Assembly: GCF_000737765.1 (NCBI RefSeq)
Contig: NZ_JPRI01000004.1
Span: 186,001-250,000, forward strand
Source: Chryseobacterium vrystaatense
Lineage (GTDB): Bacteria > Bacteroidota > Bacteroidia > Flavobacteriales > Weeksellaceae
DNA: 64,000 nucleotides
Reading direction: 5' to 3'
In this document: positions 17,248 to 26,384 of the stretch, piece after piece
Numbering within the stretch: the first letter of the stretch is position 1
How the letters are laid out: each line of letters begins with the position of its first letter
Notes under the pieces: generated by a model
Told to the model about the DNA's origin: nothing
The model's database searches: none
Seen by the model: the letters and a program-made list of their open reading frames with translations, nothing else
Position numbers and translations under genes: made by a program

Positions 17248-17739
17248 TTATTTTTTAATACCTATAAGCTTTAAGGCATTTACTGCCAGATATATGGTTT
17301 CAAAAACAGTCAGTGATTCCACATCAGGAAATGCAGGGGATATCAAATCATTTTTATTAAAAGACAACTCAATACCAGAATCATAGGAAGCCTCGATTCT
17401 TACGACAGAGTATCCATTGTAAGCCATGACAAATCCTTCAAACATACAGTTCTGTTCTGCCTTCTGGTACAGCGAGTATTCCTCAAAAGAAGCAGTACCG
17501 CTTCTTTTTCCGTCATTATGATCAAGGGATTTCCAGGCAGTATAATTTTTGGGCTCTTTTATTACATTTCCATTGGTGTCTACAGGAACAAACATGCCAA
17601 GAGTCAAGGGTTTTCTTAGAAAATTGGCATAGTTTTTCATCAGGCTCAAGGTCTGAAGATCGGCATATCCTTCGTTTGAATAATACTCGATAACAAAATC
17701 TGTCATCGGGATCAGCTTGTGGGAAGCTTCAGTCAGCAT
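17248..17739 (-). CDS. Hypothetical protein
   Basis: The 163-residue soluble product has no signal peptide and no motif I can name. It starts MLTEASHKLIPMTDFV; an upstream in-frame ATG (17775) would add a short Phe-rich stretch that looks non-native, so I take 17739. Conserved-looking aromatic and acidic positions (WKSLDHNDG, MFEGFVMAYNG) suggest a compact alpha/beta domain, perhaps of the kind found in uncharacterised Chryseobacterium proteins of about 160 residues. Its stop lies 5 bases from that of the convergent NUDIX gene. Confidence 0.6.
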   Translation of the reverse strand: MLTEASHKLIPMTDFVIEYYSNEGYADLQTLSLMKNYANFLRKPLTLGMFVPVDTNGNVIKEPKNYTAWKSLDHNDGKRSGTASFEEYSLYQKAEQNCMFEGFVMAYNGYSVVRIEASYDSGIELSFNKNDLISPAFPDVESLTVFETIYLAVNALKLIGIKK

Positions 17740-17853
17740 AATTAGTGTTTTCTTTTCAAAAAATAAAAATAGCATTTTTATTTGCTTTACCCAAGTTTAA
17801 TACCATTTAAAATCTTCGTTTTAATATAAAGAGTTTTGTTCGTTTTATTTTAA

Positions 17854-17908
17854 TGCAACAAAGTTGCAATATTTGGATTTTTATCTTTACTTTTGCAACA
17901 GAGTTACA
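17854..17908. promoter_or_regulatory. Tandem palindromic operators over the MerC/COG0523 promoter (possible Zur boxes)
   Basis: Two related 15-bp inverted repeats lie exactly 40 bp apart: TGCAACAAAGTTGCA (17854-17868, perfect) and TGCAACAGAGTTACA (17894-17908, one mismatch). A -7 element TACTTTTG at 17888-17895 lies between them, touching the second; a TTG at 17864-17866 inside the first is 21 bases upstream of it, a fitting -33. A repressor on both would cover the whole promoter. Because the genes are a COG0523 GTPase and a MerC-like protein, a zinc-sensing Fur-family repressor (Zur) is the likely reader; that is inference. Confidence 0.65.
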
Positions 17909-17933
17909 ATAAAAATTAAATCCCCCTCATTTT

Positions 17934-18272
17934 ATGAAATCAAAAATTCTTGATGCAGTAGGAATTTCTGCAGCGGTTTTGTGTCTTATTCACTGTATTG
18001 CATTTCCATTGTTAATGATCATTCCATTGGGAATATCACACAATCCTTATATCGATCTGGCTTTCCTTTTTATCGGAGCTGTTGTGGTTTATAGAGTCAC
18101 CAGGCACATGACGCTCCGCTGGCTTAAACTTCTGTTTTGGATTTCCATTTCCCTGATTTTCATTTCAGTTTTGGCAGACCTGATCTTTGAAACACATATT
18201 CCTCTTATCTATGCAGGAGCAGCAGGATTGATTACAGGCCATATTTTAAATTTTAAAAACCATAAACATTAA
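17934..18272 (+). CDS. MerC domain-containing membrane protein
   Basis: This 112-residue protein has four hydrophobic helices and a MerC-type first helix with a cysteine pair spaced CLIHC (residues 17-21), followed by PLLMIIPLG. MerC proteins import mercuric ion in mercury-resistance operons, but the many Bacteroidota copies without other mer genes are more likely general metal-handling proteins. No merA or merR gene is nearby. It is the first gene of a unit with the COG0523 GTPase, 11 bases downstream, behind two tandem palindromes. Confidence 0.78.
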   Translation: MKSKILDAVGISAAVLCLIHCIAFPLLMIIPLGISHNPYIDLAFLFIGAVVVYRVTRHMTLRWLKLLFWISISLIFISVLADLIFETHIPLIYAGAAGLITGHILNFKNHKH

Positions 18273-18283
18273 CCCTAATAATC

Positions 18284-19486
18284 ATGAATAGAAGACTGCC
18301 TGTAACCGTACTTAGTGGATTTTTGGGAGCTGGAAAAACAACTTTACTGAATCATATTCTGCATAATAAACAGGGGCTGAAGGCTGCTGTTATTGTCAAT
18401 GATATGAGCGAGATTAATATCGATGCCCGATTGGTTCAAAACCAGGAAACACTTTCAAGAACAGAAGAAAAGCTGGTGGAGATGAGCAATGGCTGTATCT
18501 GCTGCACATTAAGAGAAGATTTGATGATCGAAGTAGAGCGCCTGGCAAAAGAAGACCGCTTTGATTACCTCTTCATTGAAAGTACCGGAATCAGCGAGCC
18601 TATTCCTGTTGCTCAAACCTTCAGTTATACTGATGAAGAAAGTGGGATAGACCTTTCCCGTTTCAGCTTTGTAGATACGATGGTAACGGTGGTGGACTGC
18701 TTCAATTTTATGAAAGATTTTGCATCCGTCGAATTATTGGCAGACCGACATCTTACCGATATGGAAGGGGATCACAGAACCATTGTTAATCTCCTTACCG
18801 ATCAGATAGAATTTGCCAATGTGATTATTTTAAATAAAACAGATCTTGTAGATCCTGAAACGCTTGGGTTTTTAAGAGCTGCCATTCAAAAACTAAATCC
18901 TGAAGCTAAAATGATCAGTTCAGAATTCAGCCAGATTGATTTTAAAGAAATTGTCAATACCAGACTTTTTGATTTTGATAAGGTTCAGGCTTCTGCAGGC
19001 TGGCAAAAAGAACTACAGTCCGATCATCATATTCCTGAAACAGAAGAATATGGAATAGGGTCTGTGGTATTCAGAGATAAAAAGCCTTTCCATCCTTTGC
19101 GCTTATGGAAATACCTTAATGATCATTATCCGGAGGGAATATTGAGAGCTAAAGGACTGTTTTGGATAGCATCCAGACCGGATGATGCTTTGAATTTTTC
19201 CCAGGCAGGAGGATCTTTCAGATTAGAAAAGGCCGGAGTTTGGTGGAGCAGTATGCCATTGAATCATCGCATACAATATACTTCATTTGTAGGAAATCAG
19301 AAATTTATTGAAAACAGATGGGATAAAGACTGGGGTGATAAACTGAATGAGCTGGTATTTATCGGTCAGGATCTGGATAAAGAACAAATGCTAAAAGATT
19401 TACAGCACTGCCTTATCACCGAACAGGAAAAAGAGCTCTTTGACGAAGGTAAAAGTTTTCAGGACCCTTTTCCTGAGAACATTTAA
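18284..19486 (+). CDS. COG0523 GTP-binding metal chaperone (CobW/ZNG1-like)
   Basis: The 400-residue protein has a Walker A motif [10 protein letters not shown] (11-20), the COG0523 metal motif CICC at 71-74 (CxCC), a GTPase specificity motif NKTD, and a C-terminal CobW_C domain. Members deliver zinc (or cobalt, for CobW) to client enzymes using GTP hydrolysis, and the ZigA/ZagA type is induced when zinc is scarce. No cobalamin genes are nearby, and a zinc-dependent alkaline phosphatase follows, so a zinc role is favoured. It is translated right after the MerC-like gene from the same operator-controlled promoter. Confidence 0.88.
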   Translation: MNRRLPVTVLSGFLGAGKTTLLNHILHNKQGLKAAVIVNDMSEINIDARLVQNQETLSRTEEKLVEMSNGCICCTLREDLMIEVERLAKEDRFDYLFIESTGISEPIPVAQTFSYTDEESGIDLSRFSFVDTMVTVVDCFNFMKDFASVELLADRHLTDMEGDHRTIVNLLTDQIEFANVIILNKTDLVDPETLGFLRAAIQKLNPEAKMISSEFSQIDFKEIVNTRLFDFDKVQASAGWQKELQSDHHIPETEEYGIGSVVFRDKKPFHPLRLWKYLNDHYPEGILRAKGLFWIASRPDDALNFSQAGGSFRLEKAGVWWSSMPLNHRIQYTSFVGNQKFIENRWDKDWGDKLNELVFIGQDLDKEQMLKDLQHCLITEQEKELFDEGKSFQDPFPENI

Positions 19487-19569
19487 GCGGAAAAATTCAC
19501 AATCAATTAACGCAACATTACTTCAATAAATATTATTACTGTTTAACTTGCATAAGAAATTTTATTATC

Positions 19570-20967
19570 ATGAACAGACGTAAATTTTTAAAAGGTTCAG
19601 CCTTATTGTCTGGCCTGCTGACTTTAAATCCGGGTGATTTTTTCGCCAGCAATGTACAGGGTGCTCCTGACCCTAAGAAGAAGGCAAAAAATATTATTTT
19701 CATGATCAGTGACGGAATGAGTTCCGGTACTTTAGCCATGGCCAACCTCTATTCCCAAAATATTCTCGGGAAAAACGGAAACTGGATGAATCTGTATCAT
19801 GATAATAGAGTTTCCCGGGCATTAATGGACACCGCTTCTGCCAGTTCTATTGTTACGGATTCTGCAGCAGCAAGCTCTTCTTTCGGGGGAGGATTCCGCG
19901 TGAAAAACGGAGTTCTTAATGTAGGAGCCAATGGAGAAAAATATATTCCTGTCTGGCAAAAGTTCAAAAAAGCGGGTAAAAAGACGGGATGTGTAACGAC
20001 GGTGACTATCACCCATGCAACACCAGCCGGATTTTGCATCAATTCAGACAGCAGAAATGCGGAAAACGAAATTGCAGAAATGTATGCGGAGATAGGTTTT
20101 GATGTGATGATGGGCGGGGGTGATGAATTTTTTAATCCTTTAAAAAGAAAAGATAAAAAAGATGTCTATGATCTGTATAAACAAAAAGGGTATCAAATCC
20201 TTAAAAATAAAAACGATTTAAAAAATACAGAAAAAGGAAAGAAAATTTTAGGTGTGTTCAATTCCGGAGCTTTGCCTTATTCCATAGACAGGACACATAT
20301 TCCGGAACTGCAGACTACACCGTCTCTGGCTGAAATGGCACAAACTGCAATTGACCAGATGAAAGATCATAAAGAAGGTTTTGTCTTACAGCTTGAAGGC
20401 GGAAAAGTAGACTGGGCCGCTCACGCCAATGATATTGCTGCTTTAATTCATGACCAGCTTGCCTTTGATGAAGCCGTAAAAACAGCTGTTGATTTTGCAG
20501 AAAAAGATGGAAATACCATGGTGATCATTACGACAGATCATGGAAATGCCAATCCAGGAACCATTTATGGTGCTGAGGCTACGAAAAACTTTGACAGCAT
20601 TGCCAGCTATCGGTACACCAATGAATATATTCTGAATGCCATTCATCCGGATTTTAACCTTCAGCAAATGAAGGACTGGATCTACGAGACCAATAAAATA
20701 AGTCTTGCAGATGATGAAGCCCAACATTTACTCAGCTTTTATTCAGGGCTTGAAAAACAGGAAGCCGGACTTTATAATTATAAAAAACTGCCATTTAAGG
20801 CCTATTCAGATATTCAAAAGAAGCATAATTCTGTCGGTTGGATCAGTATGGACCATTCAGGTGATTATGTTGAAGTTGCTGTATTCGGTCCGGGAAAAGA
20901 GCTTTTGCCGGCATTTATTAAAAATACAGATTTACATTATCTGATGTTAAAAGCAGCACAGATATAA
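19570..20967 (+). CDS. Alkaline phosphatase (PhoA superfamily), Tat-exported
   Basis: The 465-residue protein is a metal-dependent phosphomonoesterase of the periplasm or cell surface. It begins with a twin-arginine signal, NRRKFLKGS, and the mature part contains FMISDGMS (first metal ligand Asp48), VTDSAAAS with nucleophile Ser98, HATPAGF, LEGGKVDWAAHAND and ITTDHGN with the metal-binding His and Asp residues. It uses two zinc ions and usually magnesium, and Tat export suggests the cofactors are loaded in the cytoplasm. It follows a COG0523 chaperone gene by 83 bases, so shared metal supply is plausible. Confidence 0.9.
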   Translation: MNRRKFLKGSALLSGLLTLNPGDFFASNVQGAPDPKKKAKNIIFMISDGMSSGTLAMANLYSQNILGKNGNWMNLYHDNRVSRALMDTASASSIVTDSAAASSSFGGGFRVKNGVLNVGANGEKYIPVWQKFKKAGKKTGCVTTVTITHATPAGFCINSDSRNAENEIAEMYAEIGFDVMMGGGDEFFNPLKRKDKKDVYDLYKQKGYQILKNKNDLKNTEKGKKILGVFNSGALPYSIDRTHIPELQTTPSLAEMAQTAIDQMKDHKEGFVLQLEGGKVDWAAHANDIAALIHDQLAFDEAVKTAVDFAEKDGNTMVIITTDHGNANPGTIYGAEATKNFDSIASYRYTNEYILNAIHPDFNLQQMKDWIYETNKISLADDEAQHLLSFYSGLEKQEAGLYNYKKLPFKAYSDIQKKHNSVGWISMDHSGDYVEVAVFGPGKELLPAFIKNTDLHYLMLKAAQI

Positions 20968-21021
20968 ACTGTTTTATATCTAATCAATTTTCATAGAAAA
21001 ATTTAGAAAAGGATACAGAGA

Positions 21022-21630
21022 TTAAGATCTGGGTTTGCTTACATATTTATTACCCTTGATGTAAAAGCGCCAGGGAAGCAATGCGTCTTCCTGGGCGTAG
21101 GCAACTCCAATGCGGGGTCCGGCAATAATCTCTTCGGGAGCATATCTGATTCCGTGATCTTCGATCCATATTTCATTTTCGTTCAGGGGTTTTTTATTAA
21201 AAGAACGGTCAATACCCAGTGCCTTAGCTGCTGAGCCGGGTCCGGAGGATATGGCCGCTTTATCAGCAGGCATATTCCTTCTGGACTCCATTATTTCCTT
21301 ACCTGTTAAAGGCTCTATTGCACGTATCAGGACAGCATGGGGTTCTCCTTCAGAAGAGGTTACAATATTAAAGAGGTGATGAATCCCATAACACAGATAA
21401 ACATAGGAAATACCGCCCTTACTGTATAGTGTTTCCGTTCGGTCGGTGCGGCGGCCTCCATAAGCATGAGAAGCTTTATCCACGATTCCAAAATAGGCTT
21501 CGGTTTCTACGATAATACCTGCGGTGACAGAACCGTCTATCTCTGTGAAAAGTACTTTTCCCAAAAGATCTTTGGCAAGAAAAAGAACATCCGGATTCAG
21601 ATAATAGGAGAGAGGCAGTTTCAAATGCAT
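21022..21630 (-). CDS. DNA-3-methyladenine glycosylase (AAG/MPG family)
   Basis: The 202-residue protein is a base-excision repair enzyme that removes alkylated and deaminated purines. Family signatures are LAKDLLGKVL, the catalytic-site segment IVETEAYFG (catalytic Glu in ETEAY), DKASHAYGGRRTDRT, and YVYLCYGIHHLFN. The length is normal for bacterial members. It stands alone on the minus strand. Other alkylation or damage repair genes (alkB, exonuclease III, two translesion polymerases) lie 4-18 kb further on, but there is no sign of shared control. Confidence 0.9.
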   Translation of the reverse strand: MHLKLPLSYYLNPDVLFLAKDLLGKVLFTEIDGSVTAGIIVETEAYFGIVDKASHAYGGRRTDRTETLYSKGGISYVYLCYGIHHLFNIVTSSEGEPHAVLIRAIEPLTGKEIMESRRNMPADKAAISSGPGSAAKALGIDRSFNKKPLNENEIWIEDHGIRYAPEEIIAGPRIGVAYAQEDALLPWRFYIKGNKYVSKPRS

Positions 21631-21736
21631 ATATTTTTAAACATTTAAACAAAAATAAACATCTGGCTCTGTTGAGCAAAATAATGAACCGAAAGGATGG
21701 TGTAATTTTCTATCATTATAGAATTCGATTACATTA

Positions 21737-22429
21737 TTAAGACAAAGCCCAGTCAACGGCTTTTTCAGCATGCAGTTTTGCGGTTGCAAACAGATCTACT
21801 GATACATCCTCAGGTTTGATCAGCAGTTCAATTTCTGTGCAGCCTAAAATAATAGCTTCTGCACCATTTTTGACCAAATCATCAATGATTTTTAAATAGT
21901 ATTGTCTGGAACTTTCTTTAATAATTCCCTGCACGAGTTCTTCGTAGATGATCCTGTGCACTTCATTTCTCTGTTCTGCTTCCGGAACCATCGTTTCAAT
22001 ACCATATTTCGTCTTATACCGGTTTTTCAGAAAATCTTCTTCCATCGAAAATTTGGTAGCCAGCATTCCCAATTTTGTGTATGATTTCTTTTGAATGGCT
22101 TCTGCTGTACTGTCTACAATATGCAGTAAGGGAATATTTGTGTTTTGCTCAATCGCTTCTGCCATTTTGTGCATGGTATTGGTACAGATTAAAATAATAT
22201 CAGCACCGCCCCGTTCCAGTCTTTGGGCTGCAGCGATCATCTTTTTTTCCAGGCTTTCCCAGTCACCCTGATGCTGTAACATCGCAATTTCACCAAAATC
22301 TACAGAATACATCAGGCAGTCGGAAGAATGACTTCCTCCTAATATTTCCTGCGTTTTTCTATTCAGAATTTGATAATATAAAACCGAACTTTCCCACGAC
22401 ATCCCTCCTATAAGGCCAATTACTTTCAT
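21737..22429 (-). CDS. Aspartate/glutamate racemase family protein
   Basis: The 230-residue protein has both catalytic cysteines of the Asp/Glu racemase fold, in ILICTNTMHKM (N-terminal half) and IILGCTEIELL (C-terminal half), and the opening IGLIGGMSWESS. These enzymes invert the alpha carbon of aspartate, glutamate or related acids without a cofactor; the YgeA-type has broad amino-acid range. It is monocistronic on the minus strand, 107 bases from the glycosylase gene. Confidence 0.88.
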   Translation of the reverse strand: MKVIGLIGGMSWESSVLYYQILNRKTQEILGGSHSSDCLMYSVDFGEIAMLQHQGDWESLEKKMIAAAQRLERGGADIILICTNTMHKMAEAIEQNTNIPLLHIVDSTAEAIQKKSYTKLGMLATKFSMEEDFLKNRYKTKYGIETMVPEAEQRNEVHRIIYEELVQGIIKESSRQYYLKIIDDLVKNGAEAIILGCTEIELLIKPEDVSVDLFATAKLHAEKAVDWALS

Positions 22430-22590
22430 ACTCTATTTTAATGTTTTTTAGAAAAGAAAGATAGTAATAATCCGTTTACTATTTGTGAAAAACGTTTGAT
22501 TTCAATAGAAACAGGAAGGTATAGAATAGGGTATTGGCTTTAGTCTCTTAGTGAGTATATTTTTTCATATCTTTAAAAAAACAACAAAAA

Positions 22591-22644
22591 TTGTACATAA
22601 GGTTATTGGGTAATTTATTACATCAATAATCCACTTATGTACAA
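22591..22644 (+). repeat. 54-bp inverted repeat in the leader of a hypothetical gene
   Basis: TTGTACATAAG (22591-22601) pairs perfectly with CTTATGTACAA (22634-22644), and after a small bulge TTATTG pairs with CAATAA further in. A promoter-like TATCTTTA lies about 20 bases upstream, so the hairpin would fall in the 5' leader of the gene at 22662. It could be a regulatory leader or a protein-binding palindrome. There is no T-tract. Confidence 0.5.
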
Positions 22645-22661
22645 ATTGAACGCAGAATCCT

Positions 22662-23339
22662 ATGAAAAATTTGAATTTTATCTTGTTGATTGCTTCACTT
22701 ATTTTATTTCAGTCATACAATGGGCAAAATCTGGATTTAGAAAAGTTGATTTTGCCAGCCGATCCATTAGAATTAAAAAATTTGGACCTTGCCAATTCGG
22801 GAGCAGGAATTGGTGACGAATCCGTCCAGTATTCTTCTTACTTTACTGATGAAGTCCAGTTTCTCAATTTCGCTGGAATCCCTATTAAAAATGAAATGAA
22901 TACCAATACTTATTCGGGAAGTGTGATCCGTTTTTATAATAAAAATGATGCTGAAAGCTTTCAGGGATATACGCTTAACATTAAAAATCCTGAGAGTTTT
23001 GCGAAAATATTAGGCTATTTTCTGGCTCATAAAAATAAATTCAAATTGGTTTATGATAACGGAAAAGATCATGAGGAGAGAGCCCGCATCTTTAACTGTC
23101 AGGAAAATAAAACGGTATATTTGGTTTTATCCATATATAATAATGGTAAAGCCAGTGGGTATATTGATGCTGTTAATGACCAGGAAATTTCTTTACTGAA
23201 CTCCAGGCTCGGTGGGACATTTGGATATTATAAAGAGTATCTGAATTACCGTAAACGTAAATCTACCGATTCCAGTTACCTTGATTTTATTAAAGAACCT
23301 GGTAATGATCTGTATAAAGAAAGTAATAATTTGAAATAA
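22662..23339 (+). CDS. Hypothetical exported protein
   Basis: The 225-residue product has a signal peptide (about 1-21, ending SYNGQ) and a mature domain rich in Asn, Tyr and Lys with no recognised motif. It is the first of three small same-strand genes of unknown function (22662, 23366, 23732) spaced 10-26 bases apart, likely one transcript. A strong hairpin precedes it. No family assignment is possible by eye. Confidence 0.6.
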   Translation: MKNLNFILLIASLILFQSYNGQNLDLEKLILPADPLELKNLDLANSGAGIGDESVQYSSYFTDEVQFLNFAGIPIKNEMNTNTYSGSVIRFYNKNDAESFQGYTLNIKNPESFAKILGYFLAHKNKFKLVYDNGKDHEERARIFNCQENKTVYLVLSIYNNGKASGYIDAVNDQEISLLNSRLGGTFGYYKEYLNYRKRKSTDSSYLDFIKEPGNDLYKESNNLK

Positions 23340-23365
23340 GACCAAAAGGTATTCACTGCAAATCT

Positions 23366-23722
23366 ATGGACGCTCAACACTCTTTAATAACAACCGAACC
23401 GTTTGGATATAAAATTGCCGTTCTTGTAGCTGATCAGTTGCAAAGTGGTACTATTCTCGGGTACTGTCACAGGGATTACTGTGGAATGGCTATGAAGGTA
23501 AACGAAAATCAGCAGTTTTTATATGGAGAGTTGTATGATGGCGAAGATTTTCATGTTCCAAGAATTTTTGAAACCAAAGAAATATTTGTTGCCTGGCTTG
23601 CTGCTCAATCGACAGAATCACTGGCCCGTAGGGATGATGCTGAATTTTACCGGAACAATCAGGTTATTACAAGAAATCGTTTGATGGAGTTTGTTGGACT
23701 TTCAAATGATATAACACTCTAA
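23366..23722 (+). CDS. Hypothetical cytoplasmic protein
   Basis: The 118-residue protein lacks a signal peptide. It has an N-terminal half with ITTEPFGYKIAVLVAD and a C-terminal half with ESLARRDDAEFYRNNQVITRNRL, the latter probably helical. I do not recognise the family. Its position between an exported protein and a lipoprotein gene suggests a small operon of unknown purpose. Confidence 0.55.
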   Translation: MDAQHSLITTEPFGYKIAVLVADQLQSGTILGYCHRDYCGMAMKVNENQQFLYGELYDGEDFHVPRIFETKEIFVAWLAAQSTESLARRDDAEFYRNNQVITRNRLMEFVGLSNDITL

Positions 23723-23731
23723 ACCACTGCT

Positions 23732-24154
23732 ATGAAAAAAAACACTGTTTCAGAAAGGTTCTTCAGCTCTGTCAGTAGGGGATTGGTCATTATACCTTTG
23801 CTTGTGATTTCGTGCACTCCCGATGCTGTAAAAAAAACTGCACAAAAAACGGAACCGCTCTGCTGGAAGGATATCCGGATTGGAGAACTGCCTCCTGTAG
23901 GAGCTTATGATGGAATTGACAGTCTGGTGAAAAAATGGCATTTATGCTATGAACGTATAGAAGCGGGATGCGAGGTAAACGATAGTATGGCGAAATTAGA
24001 GAGGGCATATGAGCATTCCAATACCGTATATTTCAAAAGTCTTGAGAAAAAACTGGGAAAGAACTGGAAACAGCAGTTTGACAGGGAACTTCATTTGCTG
24101 GACAGCATCAACTGGATCAGGATCAACAGGGAAATAGACAGCCTGAACCGATAA
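23732..24154 (+). CDS. Hypothetical lipoprotein
   Basis: The 140-residue product carries a signal segment ending LLVISC, with the lipidated cysteine near residue 28, followed by a small domain with paired cysteines (CWKDIRIGE, CYERIEAGCEVND). Function unknown. It is the last of three closely spaced genes and is followed by a terminator shared with the convergent YciF-like gene. Confidence 0.6.
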   Translation: MKKNTVSERFFSSVSRGLVIIPLLVISCTPDAVKKTAQKTEPLCWKDIRIGELPPVGAYDGIDSLVKKWHLCYERIEAGCEVNDSMAKLERAYEHSNTVYFKSLEKKLGKNWKQQFDRELHLLDSINWIRINREIDSLNR

Positions 24155-24190
24155 TATAAAACAGGCTGAGCGAAATCTTTAATTAATGCA

Positions 24191-24220
24191 AAAAGAGACC
24201 TGTTTCCAGATCTCTTTTGT
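24191..24220. terminator. Bidirectional terminator
   Basis: AAAAGAGACCTG pairs with CAGATCTCTTTT (24207-24218) with one mismatch around loop TTTC. It lies between convergent genes ending at 24154 and 24232. Confidence 0.7.
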
Positions 24221-24231
24221 AGGGTATGATG

Positions 24232-24798
24232 TTATTTTGCTTTGCTGTTAATAGCCGTATCTGCTATTTTTGTCAGTAATGCATCACATTTTTTTTCTTC
24301 GGAAAGGGTAGCGAGCAGGTTATTAAGACATTCCTTTTCTTTGAGAACTTTGGCATAAGCTGCCAACGATCCGTAAGTGGCAATTTCATAATGCTCCACT
24401 TTTTGAGCAGCAGCAATAATCCCTGCATCTCTTACAGCTCCCGGTTCAGTTTCTTCCATGATACTCTTTCCTTCATCCAGTAATCCCTGCATGGCATCAC
24501 ATTTTTTAGCCTGTGCCTTTTTTCCTAGTGAAGCAAAACATTCTTCCAGTCTTTTTACGTGAACCTGAGTTTCGTTAAAATGCTTTTCAATGGCAGTCTT
24601 CAATTTCTTGTCTGTAGCATTTTTATGCATTTTAGGAAGGGCTTTTACTAAAGCTTTTTCTGCCCAGTAAATGTCTTTCAGTGAATCCTCAAACAAATCC
24701 TTCAACTGTTTTGCGGCATCTTTTTTAGCAGGAGTTTTCCCCGTTTTTTTTGTCACAGTTTTCGACGCTGTTTTTTTTGCTGTTTTTTTAGTTTCCAT
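24232..24798 (-). CDS. YciE/YciF-family ferritin-like protein (DUF892) with lysine-rich N-terminus
   Basis: The 188-residue protein has a low-complexity Lys/Thr/Ala N-terminal tail (residues 1-28) of the kind seen in histone-like proteins, then a DUF892 four-helix ferritin-like domain. Helices carry possible metal ligands: EDSLKDIYWAEKALVKALPKM, HFNETQVHVKRLEE and AAQKVEHYEIATYG. YciF-like proteins are stress-linked and may bind iron. The basic tail could add DNA binding, similar in idea to Dps with a lysine tail; that is inference. Confidence 0.82.
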   Translation of the reverse strand: METKKTAKKTASKTVTKKTGKTPAKKDAAKQLKDLFEDSLKDIYWAEKALVKALPKMHKNATDKKLKTAIEKHFNETQVHVKRLEECFASLGKKAQAKKCDAMQGLLDEGKSIMEETEPGAVRDAGIIAAAQKVEHYEIATYGSLAAYAKVLKEKECLNNLLATLSEEKKCDALLTKIADTAINSKAK

Positions 24799-24944
24799 AA
24801 TAATTATAATTTAGTGATTATTGTATCGTCAGGTGTGTGCAATTATAGGACCACCCTTTATTTACGGGTATTTATGTGGTAGGTAATACCTCATTACTGA
24901 CAATAAATGACGAAGATTATACTTAAAAGTAAAAATATCCATGA

Positions 24945-25172
24945 TTACTCTTCTTCTTTTCTGAAACTTACCACCTCATATTCATCATTCGAACTGTATT
25001 TTTTGCAGCTGTTATCATTAAAGTCTTCAGGCTTTTTCGAAAAGTCTTCAATATACTTTGCACTTTCGCTGGTATCAGCAGGCGTTATAATAATATGGTA
25101 GCTTTTCAGTACGGACTCATCCGCGTTCTTTAAAGCTTCTTTTTTATGCTCTAAGGCTTCACTATATTTCAT
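24945..25172 (-). CDS. Small hypothetical protein
   Basis: A 75-residue acidic, Lys/Glu/Ser-rich protein without signal peptide or known motif. It follows the gene at 25184-25411 by only 11 bases on the same strand, so the two are probably cotranscribed. Coding is supported by the uninterrupted frame and normal-looking amino-acid use; function unknown. Confidence 0.5.
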   Translation of the reverse strand: MKYSEALEHKKEALKNADESVLKSYHIIITPADTSESAKYIEDFSKKPEDFNDNSCKKYSSNDEYEVVSFRKEEE

Positions 25173-25183
25173 AAGATATTTTT

Positions 25184-25411
25184 TTAGCTTTCAAAAATAA
25201 GTCTGCCGTCGAAAGGCTCACTCCATTTTATAAAAATATGGTCATTAAGTCGGCTTATATTCGCCTGAACAGTTTCAAATTCCCCATTTTCTTTTTTCCT
25301 TTCAATGGTTAAATTGGATCCCTGACCGATTTCATCAATGGTAAATTCTAACTGATACTGATTTTCGCTATTCAATACGAAATCTGCTTTTGTGAAATTT
25401 TTATGTAACAT
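25184..25411 (-). CDS. Small hypothetical protein
   Basis: A 75-residue protein predicted to be mostly beta-strand (FVLNSENQYQLEFTIDEI, ERKKENGEFETVQANI). It begins at ATG 25411 and is the first gene of a two-gene unit with 24945-25172. No family recognised. Confidence 0.5.
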   Translation of the reverse strand: MLHKNFTKADFVLNSENQYQLEFTIDEIGQGSNLTIERKKENGEFETVQANISRLNDHIFIKWSEPFDGRLIFES

Positions 25412-25587
25412 GGGATAAGATTTTATTTTTAACTTAATGAATAAACTATGCCAATATACACAGGTAATGGATTAGGCAAAAAAAATAAATATTTCATTTA
25501 GAAATAACCTTACTGTTATTCAGGAGGATGGAATAATTATTGCCCATCAAAATAAGTATAAAGCCCTTTAATCAAATCACTCCACCT

Positions 25588-26361
25588 ATGAAAATAGCAA
25601 CATATAATGTGAATGGAATCAATGGCAGATTGCCGGTTTTGCTTCAGTGGCTGAAAGAAGCTCAACCCGATATTGTCTGTTTACAGGAATTGAAAGCTCC
25701 ACAGGAACGTTTTCCTGTAAAAGAAATCAATGCTGCAGGGTATGAAGCGATATGGAAGGGGCAGAAAAGCTGGAATGGGGTAGCCATACTTGCCAAAGAC
25801 CTTGAGATCACAGAAGTTCAGACTGCTTTGCCTGGAGATGCGGAAGATATTCAAAGCCGTTATATTGAAGCTATTATTGACCAGATGGTGATCTGCTGTC
25901 TCTATCTGCCCAATGGAAATCCCTATCCGGGACCTAAATTTGACTATAAATTAGACTGGATCAAACGTTTTAAAAGACGTACCAACCAGCTTATAAAAAT
26001 GGAACTTCCCGCCGTATTGATTGGCGATTTTAACATTATCCCGGAAGCTGTAGATGTCTACAAACCTGAACGCTGGGAAAATGACGCCCTGTACAGAACA
26101 GAAGTAAGAAAAGCTTACCATGAATTGCTGAATAAAGGATGGCTGGATTCTATCCGTACGCTCTACCCGGATGAAACTGTTTATACTTTCTGGGATTATC
26201 TTTATAAAGCCTATGACCGGAATGCGGGCATCAGACTTGATCATATTCTGTTGAGTCCATATTTGCATTCGGGTTTACAGTCCGGTGGTGTCGACAAGCA
26301 TGTCCGTGGTTGGCCAAAAAGCAGTGATCATGCCCCCGTATGGATCCAGTTGGAAAAATAA
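25588..26361 (+). CDS. xth: Exodeoxyribonuclease III
   Basis: This 257-residue endonuclease/exonuclease/phosphatase-fold enzyme cuts DNA at abasic sites and removes 3' blocks. Motifs in order are IATYNVNGI, DIVCLQELKA (catalytic Glu34), LIGDFNIIPEAVD (Asp and Asn of the active site), LDHILLS and KSSDHAPVW (catalytic His). The ATG at 25588 is chosen because the conserved N-terminal strand starts there; an upstream in-frame TTG at 25540 is unlikely. It begins a DNA-repair neighbourhood with alkB and an S24-type regulator, though on the opposite strand. Confidence 0.9.
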   Translation: MKIATYNVNGINGRLPVLLQWLKEAQPDIVCLQELKAPQERFPVKEINAAGYEAIWKGQKSWNGVAILAKDLEITEVQTALPGDAEDIQSRYIEAIIDQMVICCLYLPNGNPYPGPKFDYKLDWIKRFKRRTNQLIKMELPAVLIGDFNIIPEAVDVYKPERWENDALYRTEVRKAYHELLNKGWLDSIRTLYPDETVYTFWDYLYKAYDRNAGIRLDHILLSPYLHSGLQSGGVDKHVRGWPKSSDHAPVWIQLEK

Positions 26362-26384
26362 AAAATGATATCCTTTACCTCTGA

